Shown: one piece after another, positions 9,297 through 17,491 of the stretch
How positions within the stretch are numbered: the stretch's first letter is position 1
Layout of the letters: each line of letters starts with the position of its first letter
DNA from: Candidatus Bipolaricaulis sibiricus
Lineage (GTDB): Bacteria; Bipolaricaulota; Bipolaricaulia; Bipolaricaulales; Bipolaricaulaceae
DNA length: 64,000 bases
NCBI GenBank assembly: GCA_004102645.1
Contig: CP034928.1
Span: 992,001-1,056,000, forward strand
Direction of reading: 5' to 3'
Program-made: the position numbers and the translations under genes
The notes under the pieces: model-generated
What the model was told of the DNA's origin: nothing
What the model saw: only the letters and a program-made list of their open reading frames with translations
The model's database searches: none

Positions 9297-9917
9297 CTAC
9301 TCCGCCTTCCCCTTCCGACTCCCCATGGGGTGGTCGTTATCCATGGTAACCGGAGGCGTCACCGTGAGCAGCGCACGTGTATTTCGGGTCAGCGGAGCCG
9401 TCGCATGGGGGGTGCCCGGTGGAATGTAGATCATCTCCTGGGGTCCCCACGCGCGGTCCTCGCCGTTCATCTGCACGCGCACCCGTCCCGCAAGGACAGT
9501 GATCCAGAAGTGGCTCTCGTCGAACACGAGGACGGGGGTGGGCGCCTTGTTGCCGTCGCGGGCGCGGAGCTCACCGATCTGGAGCTCCCCATCCGAGCTC
9601 CGGTAGAGCTCGGTCCCCTCCCAGCTTCCGAGGACCCACGTCTTGTTCTCGGAATCGCGTCGGGCGACCTCCAGTGCCCGCTTGTAGCCCACACGAAGGT
9701 CCTTTGTGGCCCGAGCCACCGCCTGGTCGTACTCCTGGCGCGAGATCTTCCCCGACTCCACGAGCTTCTCGACGATCAGCTCATCCATCGTGGGGATGGA
9801 CAGCGCCGCGCGCAGCGCTGAATTGCCGATCTCCTTCACCGTGACACCCGTGGTTCGTTTGCGAGCCTTGAGGGCCTTGTGCACGTCGTCATCGAGCACC
9901 AGATGCTGAATCTTCAC
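9297..9917 (-). CDS. RHH-like N-terminus plus C-terminal cupin domain
   Basis: A 206-residue protein. The first 45 residues (KIQHLVLDDDVHKALK, TTGVTVKEIGNSALRAAL) look like a ribbon-helix-helix DNA-binding segment. A helical linker follows. Residues about 120-200 form a cupin barrel, with RVRVQMNGEDRAWGPQ and MIYIPPGTPHATAPL matching the two cupin motifs; the His in GTPHA is the usual metal ligand. The pairing suggests a small-molecule-sensing repressor or a cupin enzyme with a binding domain; function is not known. The start is GTG at 9917 with AAGGAG seven bases upstream. A strong promoter (TTGCAC, 17 bases, TATGAT) lies at 9983-9955. The stop is 11 bases from the ABC exporter's stop, tail to tail. 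Confidence 0.65.
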   Translation of the reverse strand: MKIQHLVLDDDVHKALKARKRTTGVTVKEIGNSALRAALSIPTMDELIVEKLVESGKISRQEYDQAVARATKDLRVGYKRALEVARRDSENKTWVLGSWEGTELYRSSDGELQIGELRARDGNKAPTPVLVFDESHFWITVLAGRVRVQMNGEDRAWGPQEMIYIPPGTPHATAPLTRNTRALLTVTPPVTMDNDHPMGSRKGKAE

Positions 9918-9954
9918 CTTCCATCTCCTTAAGCGTACTCGTTCAGGATTAACC

Positions 9955-9983
9955 ATCATACGCACGGCATACCCGTCGTGCAA
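9955..9983 (-). promoter_or_regulatory. sigma-70-type promoter of the RHH-cupin gene
   Basis: On the minus strand TTGCAC (9983-9978), a 17-base spacer and TATGAT (9960-9955). This is one of the best-matching promoters in the window, about 38 bases from the GTG start, leaving room for the ribosome-binding site. Confidence 0.55.
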
Positions 9984-10084
9984 GCGCTCGGGGCGAGCTC
10001 GTTCCCCGGTACCCCCCGAGCGCGGGGGCGCCGCCGATGGTCTGGGATCGGAGAACTGCGTACTGCCGGATCCAGACTCGTCGC

Positions 10085-11284
10085 TCACTCGGCGCGACGC
10101 CGTCGCAGGCGGACCGTGGTCCGCCGCTCGATGCGCGCAACGGCGAGGATCGCTGCGCGGGCCTCCTCGGAGAGATCCCCTTCTCGGACCATCTTTCGCA
10201 GTCGATCCAGGCTCAACGTGGCACAGGCCTCCCACAGGCCGAGACGCCGCAGATGCCCCTCGAGGTCGGCCCTCGCGGGATCGGCCGAACTGGGAAAGGC
10301 AATCGTCTCTTCCTCGGCAACCGCTGCCTCGGCAGTGGTCCCCACAACCACAGCAAAGCCATGCGCCCGGGCGTAGGCGCTGAGTGCCTCCTCGAGCTGG
10401 GCGATCTCCGCCTCCAGCCGCGCGGTCGTTTGCTTCAACTCGGCCTTCAGCTTCGCCAGCCGATCCACGAGGACGACCCCCGGCTCCCCGAGGTAGCGGT
10501 TCACCGGAAGAGCTGCCACCACCTGGCGATGTCCTTTGGCCGGGCAGATCCCGCAGTACTCGCACCACGCACACAGGGCTGACTCATGGGGCGGGAACTC
10601 CGTGGCGCGCTCGATCTCCCGGACCCGGTTCACGGTGTCGGCCCGCAACGCCCCAAGCTCCTCCGGGGACCGGGTGGTGACCAACCGCTCGTCGAACCGG
10701 AGGTAGTGCCACACCAGGCGAACCTCCCGTGCGTGGGGGAACCTCGACCGCACGGCCAGCGCGTACAGCCCACCCTGAACGTCCCGCGCTGCCTCCTCGG
10801 GCTTCGGTAGGGTCCCGCTCGTCTTGTAGTCGTGGACCTCGTAGATGTCGCCATCCTGCTTCATCAGGCGGTCCATGAACCCAGCCAGCTCGATCCCCTC
10901 GCCGAGGTCGAGCGAGAACGGCTCCTCCAGGCCGAGGACAACACCCTCCGAGAACGGAGCGTGGCGCGCGTGGTAGAGTCGGAGGCACTTCTCTCCCAGC
11001 TGGCGGTAGCTGTCGGCAGCCATTCCCGGGCGCACGATGCGTACGGCATCGGTCCACTCTGCATCCCACACCTCGCCGTACCGGGCGAGGACCTCGTCCA
11101 CCGACGGCGTGAGACCGAGCTGCACTTGACGGTAGAGCCACTCCAGCGCATCGTGAACCCGGGAACCGAGAAAGGCCTCCACCGATGGACCCACCTCCAC
11201 CTTCACTCGGTCCACGTACTGAAACTTGTACTTGAGTGGGCAACTGGCGTACGTGTCGAGCCGGGAGTACGAGTACCGTGCCAC
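10085..11284 (-). CDS. PD-(D/E)XK nuclease with Cys cluster (RecB/Cas4-like)
   Basis: A 399-residue protein of the RecB-type nuclease superfamily. SYSRLDTYASCPLKYKFQYV at the N-terminus is the usual opening with the first Cys. GSRVHDALEWLY follows, and AGFMDRLMK then VHDYKTSG supply the catalytic D and the D/E-x-K motif. The C-terminal CAWCEYCGICPAKGH (about 288-302) adds cysteines that, with the N-terminal one, would bind an iron-sulfur cluster as in AddB and Cas4. A helical tail of about 100 residues with a coiled-coil stretch follows. There is no CRISPR array or helicase partner nearby, so a general repair or recombination role is inferred. The start is uncertain: GTG at 11284 keeps all conserved parts; a GTG at 11320 is possible. 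Confidence 0.78.
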   Translation of the reverse strand: MARYSYSRLDTYASCPLKYKFQYVDRVKVEVGPSVEAFLGSRVHDALEWLYRQVQLGLTPSVDEVLARYGEVWDAEWTDAVRIVRPGMAADSYRQLGEKCLRLYHARHAPFSEGVVLGLEEPFSLDLGEGIELAGFMDRLMKQDGDIYEVHDYKTSGTLPKPEEAARDVQGGLYALAVRSRFPHAREVRLVWHYLRFDERLVTTRSPEELGALRADTVNRVREIERATEFPPHESALCAWCEYCGICPAKGHRQVVAALPVNRYLGEPGVVLVDRLAKLKAELKQTTARLEAEIAQLEEALSAYARAHGFAVVVGTTAEAAVAEEETIAFPSSADPARADLEGHLRRLGLWEACATLSLDRLRKMVREGDLSEEARAAILAVARIERRTTVRLRRRRAE

Positions 11285-11392
11285 GGCCCCATTGTGCACA
11301 GCTCGTGCTGGGTGTTCCACACAGGCCCGGCCGCGTTCCGCGGTTTCGTCGTCGCCGAGCCCATGCTATGCTCGTCACAGGAGGTGATCTAG

Positions 11393-11988
11393 CTGTCCAG
11401 ACTAGGAGCGTTCGTTGGGATCACGTTCGTGGCGTGCGCCGCCAGCGCTTGCCCTGCCCGCTGTGCTGCGGTCTGGGAGGCAGCACCTGTGCACGTCCCG
11501 GCGTCGGCCATCGTGGTCGTGGGTGAGTTCGCCAACGAGGCCGATCGGAGCCCCGCCGAGCCCGATGCCGAACTTCCCGCGCACGCACACCGCTGGTGGG
11601 AGCTCCGGCTACGCGTCTCGAACCCGACGACGGACCCGGTGGCCGTGTTCTGGACCGATTCCTACCTCGTCCTCCCAGCGGGCCGGGCCGTCCCCCTGTT
11701 GTCTCTCACGGTGGGCTCGCTGCCGAGCTCGGTTCCCCCCCGGTCATCAATCGAGACGCGGTTCAGGTTCGAGGCGACCTTCCCTCCGAGGCCACCGTCG
11801 GCGTGTCGCTCATCTGGAGGGGGTGCTGCCAAGCCGAGTCCGCGCAGTGGACGTGGCGGCTCGTCCGTAGCGGTCCAGCGGTCGACGCCATACCCCCTCA
11901 GCCGAGAGCGGACGAGCTGCCGTGGGGGTGGATCCTGGTCGGGGGCATCCTCGCCGTGGGTCTGATCGCGATCCTTCTTCAGCTGTAG
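11393..11988 (+). pseudogene. frameshifted secreted or membrane-anchored protein with probable CTG start
   Basis: A perfect anti-SD match, AGGAGGTGATC (11379-11389), precedes a CTG at 11393 that opens LSRLGAFVGITFVACAASAC, a plausible signal peptide or lipoprotein signal. The frame continues with VVVGEFANEADRSPAEPDAE, RLRVSNPTTDPVAVFWTDSY and LSLTVGSLPSSVPPRSSI. Near 11785-11795 it must drop to the -1 frame to continue into ATVGVSLIWRGCCQAESAQW and a C-terminal membrane helix (WGWILVGGILAVGLIAILLQL region) ending at 11988. The hydrophobic C-terminus only makes sense as the end of this protein, so one base is missing or there is a sequencing error. No slippery heptamer is seen. A TATGCT box lies at 11367-11372. 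Family not recognised. Confidence 0.55.
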
Positions 11989-12585
11989 ACCGAGGCGTTC
12001 AGATCGCGGTTCTCGCTGGGGGAGGAAGCCCACCGTCCCCATCGCGATCGGATCCGAGGGAGCACGGGCGTCACCCAGGGAAAAGGGCCCCTCGTGGGGC
12101 CCGTTGTCTCTCCCTTGAGGATGGTAGGGAAGCGGGCTAGGCATCCTACACGCTCGGATTGTCCTCGCGGGACGTCGAGGGACCGCGGGGAATCGGTGGA
12201 GAACCCGCGGAGCCCGTCACGTGCTGAGCTGGACGCTGTCGCCGTGGGTCGTGCCGCGGCTCCGCCTTGTGGTGGAAACCCTTCCGGCGCGCGGATGAGC
12301 GAACGTGAATGGGATGATACGCCCCGGCGGTCCGAGCATGAAGCGAGAGCGCCGACGCCAAGAGCTAGACCGCACTGCTTCGGTCTGGCCGCAGGACAGG
12401 ACGCCCACACGATCGGACCTCGTCTGTGACCGCCCAGGCCCCTCGGCGGCGGGCGACGGCTGGACAAGGAATCCTCAACCCACGCCGGCCCGACTGCCCC
12501 CGCGGTGGTGCAACGCCGTCGACTCATCCAGTCGCGTACCATGTCGTGACCCAGATCACGGGCGGGGAGGAGGGGCCAGCACGAA
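11989..12585. other. 597-base gap without a supported gene
   Basis: Contains the hairpin at 12085-12102 and then about 430 bases in which open frames exist on both strands (a 220-codon minus-strand frame at 11979-12641 among them), but their translations are rich in Ser/Arg/Pro and match no family I know. GGAGGAGG just before the GTG at 12586 belongs to the MATE gene. I looked for tmRNA, RNase P, SRP RNA and tRNA signatures and saw none. Confidence 0.45.
12085..12102 (+). terminator. perfect 7-bp hairpin, possible terminator
   Basis: GGGCCCC, loop TCGT, GGGGCCC, preceded by AAAA and followed by a pyrimidine-rich GTTGTCTCTCCCTT. About 97 bases after the frameshifted gene. The T-tract is poor, so intrinsic termination is only possible. 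Confidence 0.4.
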
Positions 12586-13968
12586 GTGGACCACAGCACA
12601 CAGCTTGGCACGGAACGGATCGGACGGCTCCTCGTCCGCATGTCGGCCCCGGCGATGGTCGGCCTGGTCGTCCAGGCGCTCTACAACCTGACGGACACGA
12701 TCTTCGTCGGGCGGGGCGTGGGCTCGCTCGCCATCGCCGGTATCGCGGTCTCGTTTCCGGTACAGATTCTGGTCATGGCGGTCGCGCAGACGTTTGGGAT
12801 CGGAGCGGCTTCGATCGTGTCCCGCGCGCTCGGCGCGGGCGATCGGCCTCGGGCGAGACGCACGCTGGGGAACCTGCTCTCCATCGTTATCCTCTCCAGC
12901 GCGGTCATCGCTGGCCTGGGCAGCCTCTACCTGGAACCGCTGCTGCGCCTGTTCGGGGCCACGGAGACCATCCTCCCCTACGGCGCGGATTACCTGGGAA
13001 TCATCCTCGTCGGCACGCCGTTCTTCCTGTTCGCGATGGCCACGAATGCGGTGGTGCGCGGCGAGGGGAATGCCCGTGTGGCGATGGGAACGATGATCAT
13101 TTCCGGGCTCCTCAACATCGGGCTCGACCCGTTGTTCATCTACGGGTTGGGGATGGGCGTTCGCGGCGCGGCGTTGGCGACGGTGCTCGCCCAGGCGACC
13201 ACCGTCGCCTACCTCGTCTACTACTTCGCCTCGCGCCGCACGAGCCTCAGGGTGAAGCTTTCTGACTTCCGCCTCGACGGGGGAATCGTGGGGGAGTCGT
13301 TCGCGGTGGGCATCGGGTCCGGACTGCGCGCGGCGGCGGGGAGCATCACGGTGGTCCTCCTCAACAACACCCTCGCCCTGTACGGGGGCGACCTGGCGAT
13401 CGCTTCGTATGGGGTGATCAACCGGATCATCATGTTCCTGTTCCTGCCCATGATCGGGATCGGGCAGGGGATGATGCCGATCGTTGGCTACAACTACGGC
13501 GCGGGGCAGCTCGACCGGGCCCGGGACGCGATCCGCCTGTCCACCCTCGCCGCGACGGCGATGTCGGCTGCCGCCACCGCGATCTTGGTTGCCTTCCCCG
13601 ACTTCCTCCTAAGGATCTTCACTAACGATGGGGAGCTCATCGCGATGGCCGTGCCCGCAGCGCGCCTGATCGTGATCGCGTTCCCCACGGTTGGGTTCCA
13701 GCTCGTCGCCGCCGGGGTGTTCCAGGCCCTCGGTCGACCGCTGCCGGCGATGGTGCTCGCCGTCCTACGCCAGGTGATCCTCCTCGCGCCGCTCGTCCTC
13801 CTCCTACCGCGGTCTCTCGGGCTCGCCGGGGCGTGGGCGGCGTTCCCGATCGCCGACGGCGTGGCCGGACTGATGACGCTCGCCCTCGCCGTTCCCGCAG
13901 TCCGCGCGCTCCGCGATGCGCCGCGGGAGCAGGCGGGCACAGCCGCCGTGGAACCTGCTGAACCGTAG
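12586..13968 (+). CDS. MATE-family multidrug/cation exporter
   Basis: A 460-residue inner-membrane protein with about twelve hydrophobic segments in two six-helix halves, the layout of MATE transporters. Diagnostic stretches are PAMVGLVVQALYNLTDTIFV in helix 1 and FGIGAASIVSRALGAGD between helices 2 and 3. The second half repeats the pattern with IGIGQGMMPIVGYNYGAGQ. The family exports cationic drugs or metabolites in exchange for sodium ions or protons. The sequence is closest in flavour to the DinF/NorM-like bacterial branch. Start is GTG at 12586 with GGGGAGGAGG upstream. It is probably transcribed alone; the next GNAT gene has its own -10 box (TACACT, 13995-14000). Confidence 0.9.
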   Translation: MDHSTQLGTERIGRLLVRMSAPAMVGLVVQALYNLTDTIFVGRGVGSLAIAGIAVSFPVQILVMAVAQTFGIGAASIVSRALGAGDRPRARRTLGNLLSIVILSSAVIAGLGSLYLEPLLRLFGATETILPYGADYLGIILVGTPFFLFAMATNAVVRGEGNARVAMGTMIISGLLNIGLDPLFIYGLGMGVRGAALATVLAQATTVAYLVYYFASRRTSLRVKLSDFRLDGGIVGESFAVGIGSGLRAAAGSITVVLLNNTLALYGGDLAIASYGVINRIIMFLFLPMIGIGQGMMPIVGYNYGAGQLDRARDAIRLSTLAATAMSAAATAILVAFPDFLLRIFTNDGELIAMAVPAARLIVIAFPTVGFQLVAAGVFQALGRPLPAMVLAVLRQVILLAPLVLLLPRSLGLAGAWAAFPIADGVAGLMTLALAVPAVRALRDAPREQAGTAAVEPAEP

Positions 13969-14041
13969 CCCGCGCCGCCGCAGCGCGGGTGCGCTACACT
14001 CCCGCCCTAGATCCGCTACCACGGCCTGGAGGAGGAGACAC

Positions 14042-14509
14042 GTGGAGTACCGTGAGCCGACAACCGAAGAGCGCGCCGAGCTGCTCCGGATGATCCTCGA
14101 CCAGCTCGGGGGAGATTCCCAGGGTGCGCTCGCGTTTCTGGGCCTGACACCTGAGGAGTTTGCCCACATCTACCGGACCACGGGCGAGGTGCGTGTGGTG
14201 CGGGACGCGGGGACCGACGTTGGGTACCTCTGGATCGAGGAGCGAGATCGGACACTCCACGTCCACGCGATCATCCTCCATCGTGCGGCGCGGGGACAAG
14301 GGATCGGGACGCGCGTCTTCCGGGCGTTGATGACGGAGTTCTCCCCGCGCGCGGACGCGATCGAGCTGGGCGTCCAGGACACGAACGCGGCGGCCATCCG
14401 GTTCTATGAGCGCCTCGGTTTCCGCAAGATCGCGATCCAGACCGCACCGGGGTTCACGGTGTTGCGGCTGCCGTTGAACCCCGCGCCGGACGACGGGGAA
14501 GGAACCTGA
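14042..14509 (+). CDS. small GNAT-family acetyltransferase
   Basis: A 155-residue single-domain GNAT. HAIILHRAARGQGIGTRVFR (about 77-96) is motif A with R-G-Q-G-I-G for acetyl-CoA, and ELGVQDTNAAAIRFYERLGF (about 112-131) is the motif B strand-helix. The N-terminal 45 residues (ERAELLRMILDQLGGD...) are helical and unusual for the family. The start is GTG at 14042, preceded by GGAGGAGG; a TACACT box lies at 13995-14000. Substrate unknown; it could acetylate a small amine or a ribosomal protein. Confidence 0.8.
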   Translation: MEYREPTTEERAELLRMILDQLGGDSQGALAFLGLTPEEFAHIYRTTGEVRVVRDAGTDVGYLWIEERDRTLHVHAIILHRAARGQGIGTRVFRALMTEFSPRADAIELGVQDTNAAAIRFYERLGFRKIAIQTAPGFTVLRLPLNPAPDDGEGT

Positions 14510-14600
14510 TCGGTCCGAAGCACAGGGTCGGCCTCAGCCAACGGGACGCCGAACCGGCGGCATCGCCCGGCCGTCTCGCGGCCCGCGGACGAACGCGCCC

Positions 14601-15197
14601 GTGGTGACGATCGTGGACGTCGGGTACCGCTCGACCCACTACTGGGTACTGAGCGTGGGCACGTCCCGGTTGCTCGTGGACATCGGCTGGCCGGGCACGC
14701 TTGGGGCGATGAAGGGAAACCTCAGGCGGATGGGGATTCCCCTCCCTGAGCTGCGGTACGCGCTTGCCACCCACTACCACCTCGACCACGCCGGCCTGGC
14801 GGAGGAGATGAAGCGCGAGGGTGTCCCGCTTCTCGTCCTCGACGTTCAGGTACCAGCCATCCCACGCCTGAAGGCGTGGACCAAACCGCGGGACAACTAC
14901 GTGGAGATCACAGACCAGGGAAACGTTGTGATCTCCGCCGACCAGAGCCGGGAGGTGCTCGACCGGATCGGGATCCACGGGGAGATCCTTCCCACCCCCG
15001 GCCACACCGAGCATTGTGTCTCGCTCCTCCTCGACGACGGATCGGCCTTCACCGGCGATCTCCCGCCGGAGAGCTACGCCGCGAGCAACCCGGTCGCCCT
15101 CCAGACGTGGCGCCGCCTGCGCGAGCGAGGGGTGCGCCGGGTGTACCCCGCCCACGGCCCGCCGTGGACACTCCAAGACCCCGTGCGCGCGCAGTGA
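14601..15197 (+). CDS. MBL-fold metallo-hydrolase
   Basis: A 198-residue metallo-beta-lactamase-fold protein. THYHLDHAG (about 57-65) is the metal-binding HxHxDH motif, PTPGHTEHC supplies the third-site His, FTGDLPPE the bridging Asp, and YPAHGPPW the last His, so a two-metal site is predicted. This family includes glyoxalase II-like thioesterases, lactonases and RNA-processing enzymes. The protein is compact, with no extra domain, and nothing in the neighbourhood indicates the substrate. Start GTG at 14601 (GTG GTG) has no strong ribosome-binding site. Confidence 0.8.
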   Translation: MVTIVDVGYRSTHYWVLSVGTSRLLVDIGWPGTLGAMKGNLRRMGIPLPELRYALATHYHLDHAGLAEEMKREGVPLLVLDVQVPAIPRLKAWTKPRDNYVEITDQGNVVISADQSREVLDRIGIHGEILPTPGHTEHCVSLLLDDGSAFTGDLPPESYAASNPVALQTWRRLRERGVRRVYPAHGPPWTLQDPVRAQ

Positions 15198-15300
15198 GCC
15201 CGCGCAGCGCCCCCCGGGAAGTCGTATCATGCCTTCCCGGGCCTGCGCGAGAGACTGTGGTCCGCTCGACGGCCGCGCCGTCTCCAAGGAGGAGATCGAG

Positions 15301-16410
15301 ATGAAGAGCATACGTGCACGAGTGGTGTTGCTGGCGTTCGTTCTCGGATCGCTTGGGATTCCCGCACTAGGCGAGGGCATCCTCGTCCTGAACGAACAGT
15401 GCAACAAGAGCGCAGCGTTCTTCCCGGCAGCGCTGGACGCCCTCGGACTGGCCTACACGGAGGTCAACGACGAGTACGACTTCTTCCTCGCCCTCACCGG
15501 CGGCGGATCTTGGGATCTGGTCATCGTCGATGAGTACTCGAGCCGTCTGTATGACGACACGCTCGACGCCATCGCCGCCTACATCGTCGCGGGAGGGCGC
15601 GTGTACATGAACTATTGGGAGTGGGACAAGGCCATCGCGGCTGCGTTCGAGGCCGAAGTCGGCGACCACTACTTCGATCCCATCCCCATCTACGTTTGGG
15701 AGGCAGCGCATCCGTTGTTGACGACACCCAACGCCGTGGGCGCCCTCAACCCCACCACGAACACGTGCGACTCAGATGGTGCCTACTTTAGGGCGATGGG
15801 CAACGGCGTGGAGATCGCAGGCTACAGCCCAGAGTCGGCAACCCTCCAGGCGGCGATCGTCGTTGGCAACGACGGACGGACGGTGCTGTTCGGTGGCATC
15901 CTCGGCCTGTTCTCGGGTGACGAGAACGGAGATGGTCGCGCCGACGGGTTGGAGTTCGCCGAGAACGTGGTTGCGTTCCTTCTTGGGACACCGATTGTCC
16001 GGCCTCGTCCTTCTCTGTGGTCTGCGGTGTCGACGGCCGACCTCGACCGACTCCTGTCAGAGATGGAGATCACGTTTGAGCGGACAGCGACCCCGGACGG
16101 TCGGCCGGTGTGGTCCTTCGAGCTGGGCGGGGTTCTGGCGACGCTGTTCGCCTACGACCTGAGCGGGGAAGGGTACACCAGCCTGCAGTTCTACACGACG
16201 TGGGAGCTCCCGGCACAGGGCGCTGTTCCCGCCGTCAACTCGTGGAACCTGACCCACCGGGGATCACGAGCGTATGTCAACCGCGACGGGGAGATCGCGC
16301 TCGACGCGGACCTCTACCTCGCGGGCGGCGTGAACTGGCGCGCCGTGAGGGCGTTCATCGCGCGGTTCGAGCAGACGATTACGGAGTTCAGAAGGCACCT
16401 CGGACGGTAG
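15301..16410 (+). CDS. secreted protein with ThuA-like N-terminal region, EF-hand-like loop and YbjN-like C-terminus
   Basis: A 369-residue exported protein. Residues 1 to about 24 are a signal peptide (MKSIRARVVLLAFVLGSLGI, then ALGEG). Residues about 25-220 resemble the glutamine-amidotransferase-like/ThuA fold used for polysaccharide-associated proteins (VIVDEYSSRLYDDTLDAIAA, then GGRVYMNYWEW). A loop DENGDGRADGLEF at about 216-228 has the spacing of a calcium-binding EF-hand/dockerin loop. The last 120 residues (LQFYTTWELPA, VNSWNLTHRGSRAYVNRDGE, VNWRAVRAFIARFEQTI) match the YbjN type III secretion chaperone-like fold. The ATG at 15301 has AAGGAGGA seven bases upstream, and a TATCAT box lies at 15225-15230. 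The combination is unusual; domain calls are by eye. Confidence 0.6.
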   Translation: MKSIRARVVLLAFVLGSLGIPALGEGILVLNEQCNKSAAFFPAALDALGLAYTEVNDEYDFFLALTGGGSWDLVIVDEYSSRLYDDTLDAIAAYIVAGGRVYMNYWEWDKAIAAAFEAEVGDHYFDPIPIYVWEAAHPLLTTPNAVGALNPTTNTCDSDGAYFRAMGNGVEIAGYSPESATLQAAIVVGNDGRTVLFGGILGLFSGDENGDGRADGLEFAENVVAFLLGTPIVRPRPSLWSAVSTADLDRLLSEMEITFERTATPDGRPVWSFELGGVLATLFAYDLSGEGYTSLQFYTTWELPAQGAVPAVNSWNLTHRGSRAYVNRDGEIALDADLYLAGGVNWRAVRAFIARFEQTITEFRRHLGR

Positions 16411-16434
16411 CCGCCGCTCGACAGGTTCGGAGCG

Positions 16435-16461
16435 AGGCGCAGGGCACAGCGCCCTGCGCCT
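16435..16461 (+). terminator. perfect 11-bp hairpin after the YbjN-like gene
   Basis: AGGCGCAGGGC, five-base loop, GCCCTGCGCCT, beginning 25 bases after the stop at 16410. Very stable but without a T-run, so it may act as an mRNA-stabilising 3' end or a Rho-assisted stop. Confidence 0.5.
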
Positions 16462-16685
16462 GCTGGTCCAGTCCCACTCGCTGCTGCGATCCCCAACGTG
16501 TTCCCTCCCGTCGGACTCAGACCCGTGTGGGGTATACTCACCGCGACGGGCACGGCCCGAGCCGATCGCTGGGCGTGGCTGAGCGAGGCGCTGCCCGAGG
16601 GCGGCGGCCGAGGCGCCGGCACGATCCGCTGGGCCGCGTGTCGTCTCCGGACGGGACGAGCGGAATGAGGAGCCAGCACAGTCTG

Positions 16686-17300
16686 ATGAGGTTGACCCGG
16701 CAAGCGATCCCAACGGCAGCGGCCAGCCTCGCGGCGGCGTTTCGAGATTACCCGCTGCTCGTTCACGCCACCTCCGACGAGAGAGAGCGAACTGCACTGG
16801 CCCTAGCGTTCTGCTCGGTGGCCCTCCACTACGCCGTCCGGTGGGGAGAAGCCTATGCCAGCTCCCCCGCGTGCGAGGGCGTGGCCGCCTGGCTGCCCGC
16901 GGAGTGCTTCCCGATGACCCTAGGCAAGTCCCTGCGTGCGATCCCCCTGTCGGTGCTTCTCTCCCTGGGGCGCCACGGTGGTTCCCGACTCCGCACGGCG
17001 GGCGCGTACCTCGACGCGATGCACCGCCGCCTCGCGCCCCCCGGCCATCTTTTTCTGTTCGTCCTCGGCGTGGCCCCCCAGCACCAGGGCGCGGGTCATG
17101 CCAGTGCGCTCCTTCGCCCGGTCCTCGCTCGCCTGGATCGAGACCACCGACCCTGCTACGTGGACACCGTGAACGGAGACGCCGTCCCTCTGTACGAGCA
17201 CCTGGGATTCACGGTCGTCGAACGGGCACGGATCCCCGGCACGGAGCTCACGGCGTGGGCGCTGGTGCGCGAGCCTGCTTCCTCCGCCGCAGACACCTGA
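16686..17300 (+). CDS. GNAT-family acetyltransferase
   Basis: A 204-residue GNAT. FLFVLGVAPQHQGAGHASAL (about 118-137) is motif A with Q-H-Q-G-A-G, and PCYVDTVNGDAVPLYEHLGF (about 153-172) is the motif B region; the overall layout resembles GNATs annotated near polyketide or puromycin-acetyltransferase relatives, where the N-terminal half is helical. I chose ATG 16686, with GAGGAG 13 bases upstream; ATG 16665 in the same frame is an alternative. A TATACT box at 16533-16538 may be the promoter, leaving a leader of about 140 bases. Substrate unknown. Confidence 0.75.
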   Translation: MRLTRQAIPTAAASLAAAFRDYPLLVHATSDERERTALALAFCSVALHYAVRWGEAYASSPACEGVAAWLPAECFPMTLGKSLRAIPLSVLLSLGRHGGSRLRTAGAYLDAMHRRLAPPGHLFLFVLGVAPQHQGAGHASALLRPVLARLDRDHRPCYVDTVNGDAVPLYEHLGFTVVERARIPGTELTAWALVREPASSAADT

Positions 17301-17317
17301 CGAGACCCAGGGTCGAG

Positions 17318-17349
17318 GAGAGAGGGGCGGCAGCGCCGTCTCCTCTCTC
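17318..17349. terminator. inverted repeat between convergent genes
   Basis: GAGAGAGG (17318-17325) pairs with CCTCTCTC (17342-17349), with an inner CGGC-AGC-GCCG hairpin. It sits between the stop of the GNAT gene and the stop of the small ORF after floA, where it could serve both strands. No T-tract. Confidence 0.4.
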
Positions 17350-17356
17350 CGCCCCG

Positions 17357-17491
17357 TCAGCGATCCCAGGGCCGCGGCGGAGCGTCGGGGGCGCCCACCG
17401 GCGGCCCGAGGATCTCCCCCAGCACGATGGCCACCCGCGGGTCACCGCGCACGATCTCCTGCAGCTGGAGCGGGAGGGTCTTCTCCGTCAC
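17357..17491 (-). CDS. 44-residue small protein coupled to floA
   Basis: A short frame whose GTG (17491-17489) overlaps the floA TGA (17490-17488) as GTGA, the classic arrangement for translational coupling. The peptide begins [14 protein letters not shown], then [17 protein letters not shown] and a Pro-rich end. It has no membrane segment and no family I recognise. A coding signal is suggested by the coupling and by the non-repetitive, mixed-hydrophobic N-terminus, which differs from the Arg-rich shadow frames around it. It may be a small partner of the flotillin. Confidence 0.45.
   Translation of the reverse strand: MTEKTLPLQLQEIVRGDPRVAIVLGEILGPPVGAPDAPPRPWDR

Noticed and set aside
10085-11284. 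Cas4 of a CRISPR system
   Set aside because: Cys cluster and nuclease motifs fit, but the protein is about twice the usual Cas4 size and no cas gene or repeat array is in the window.
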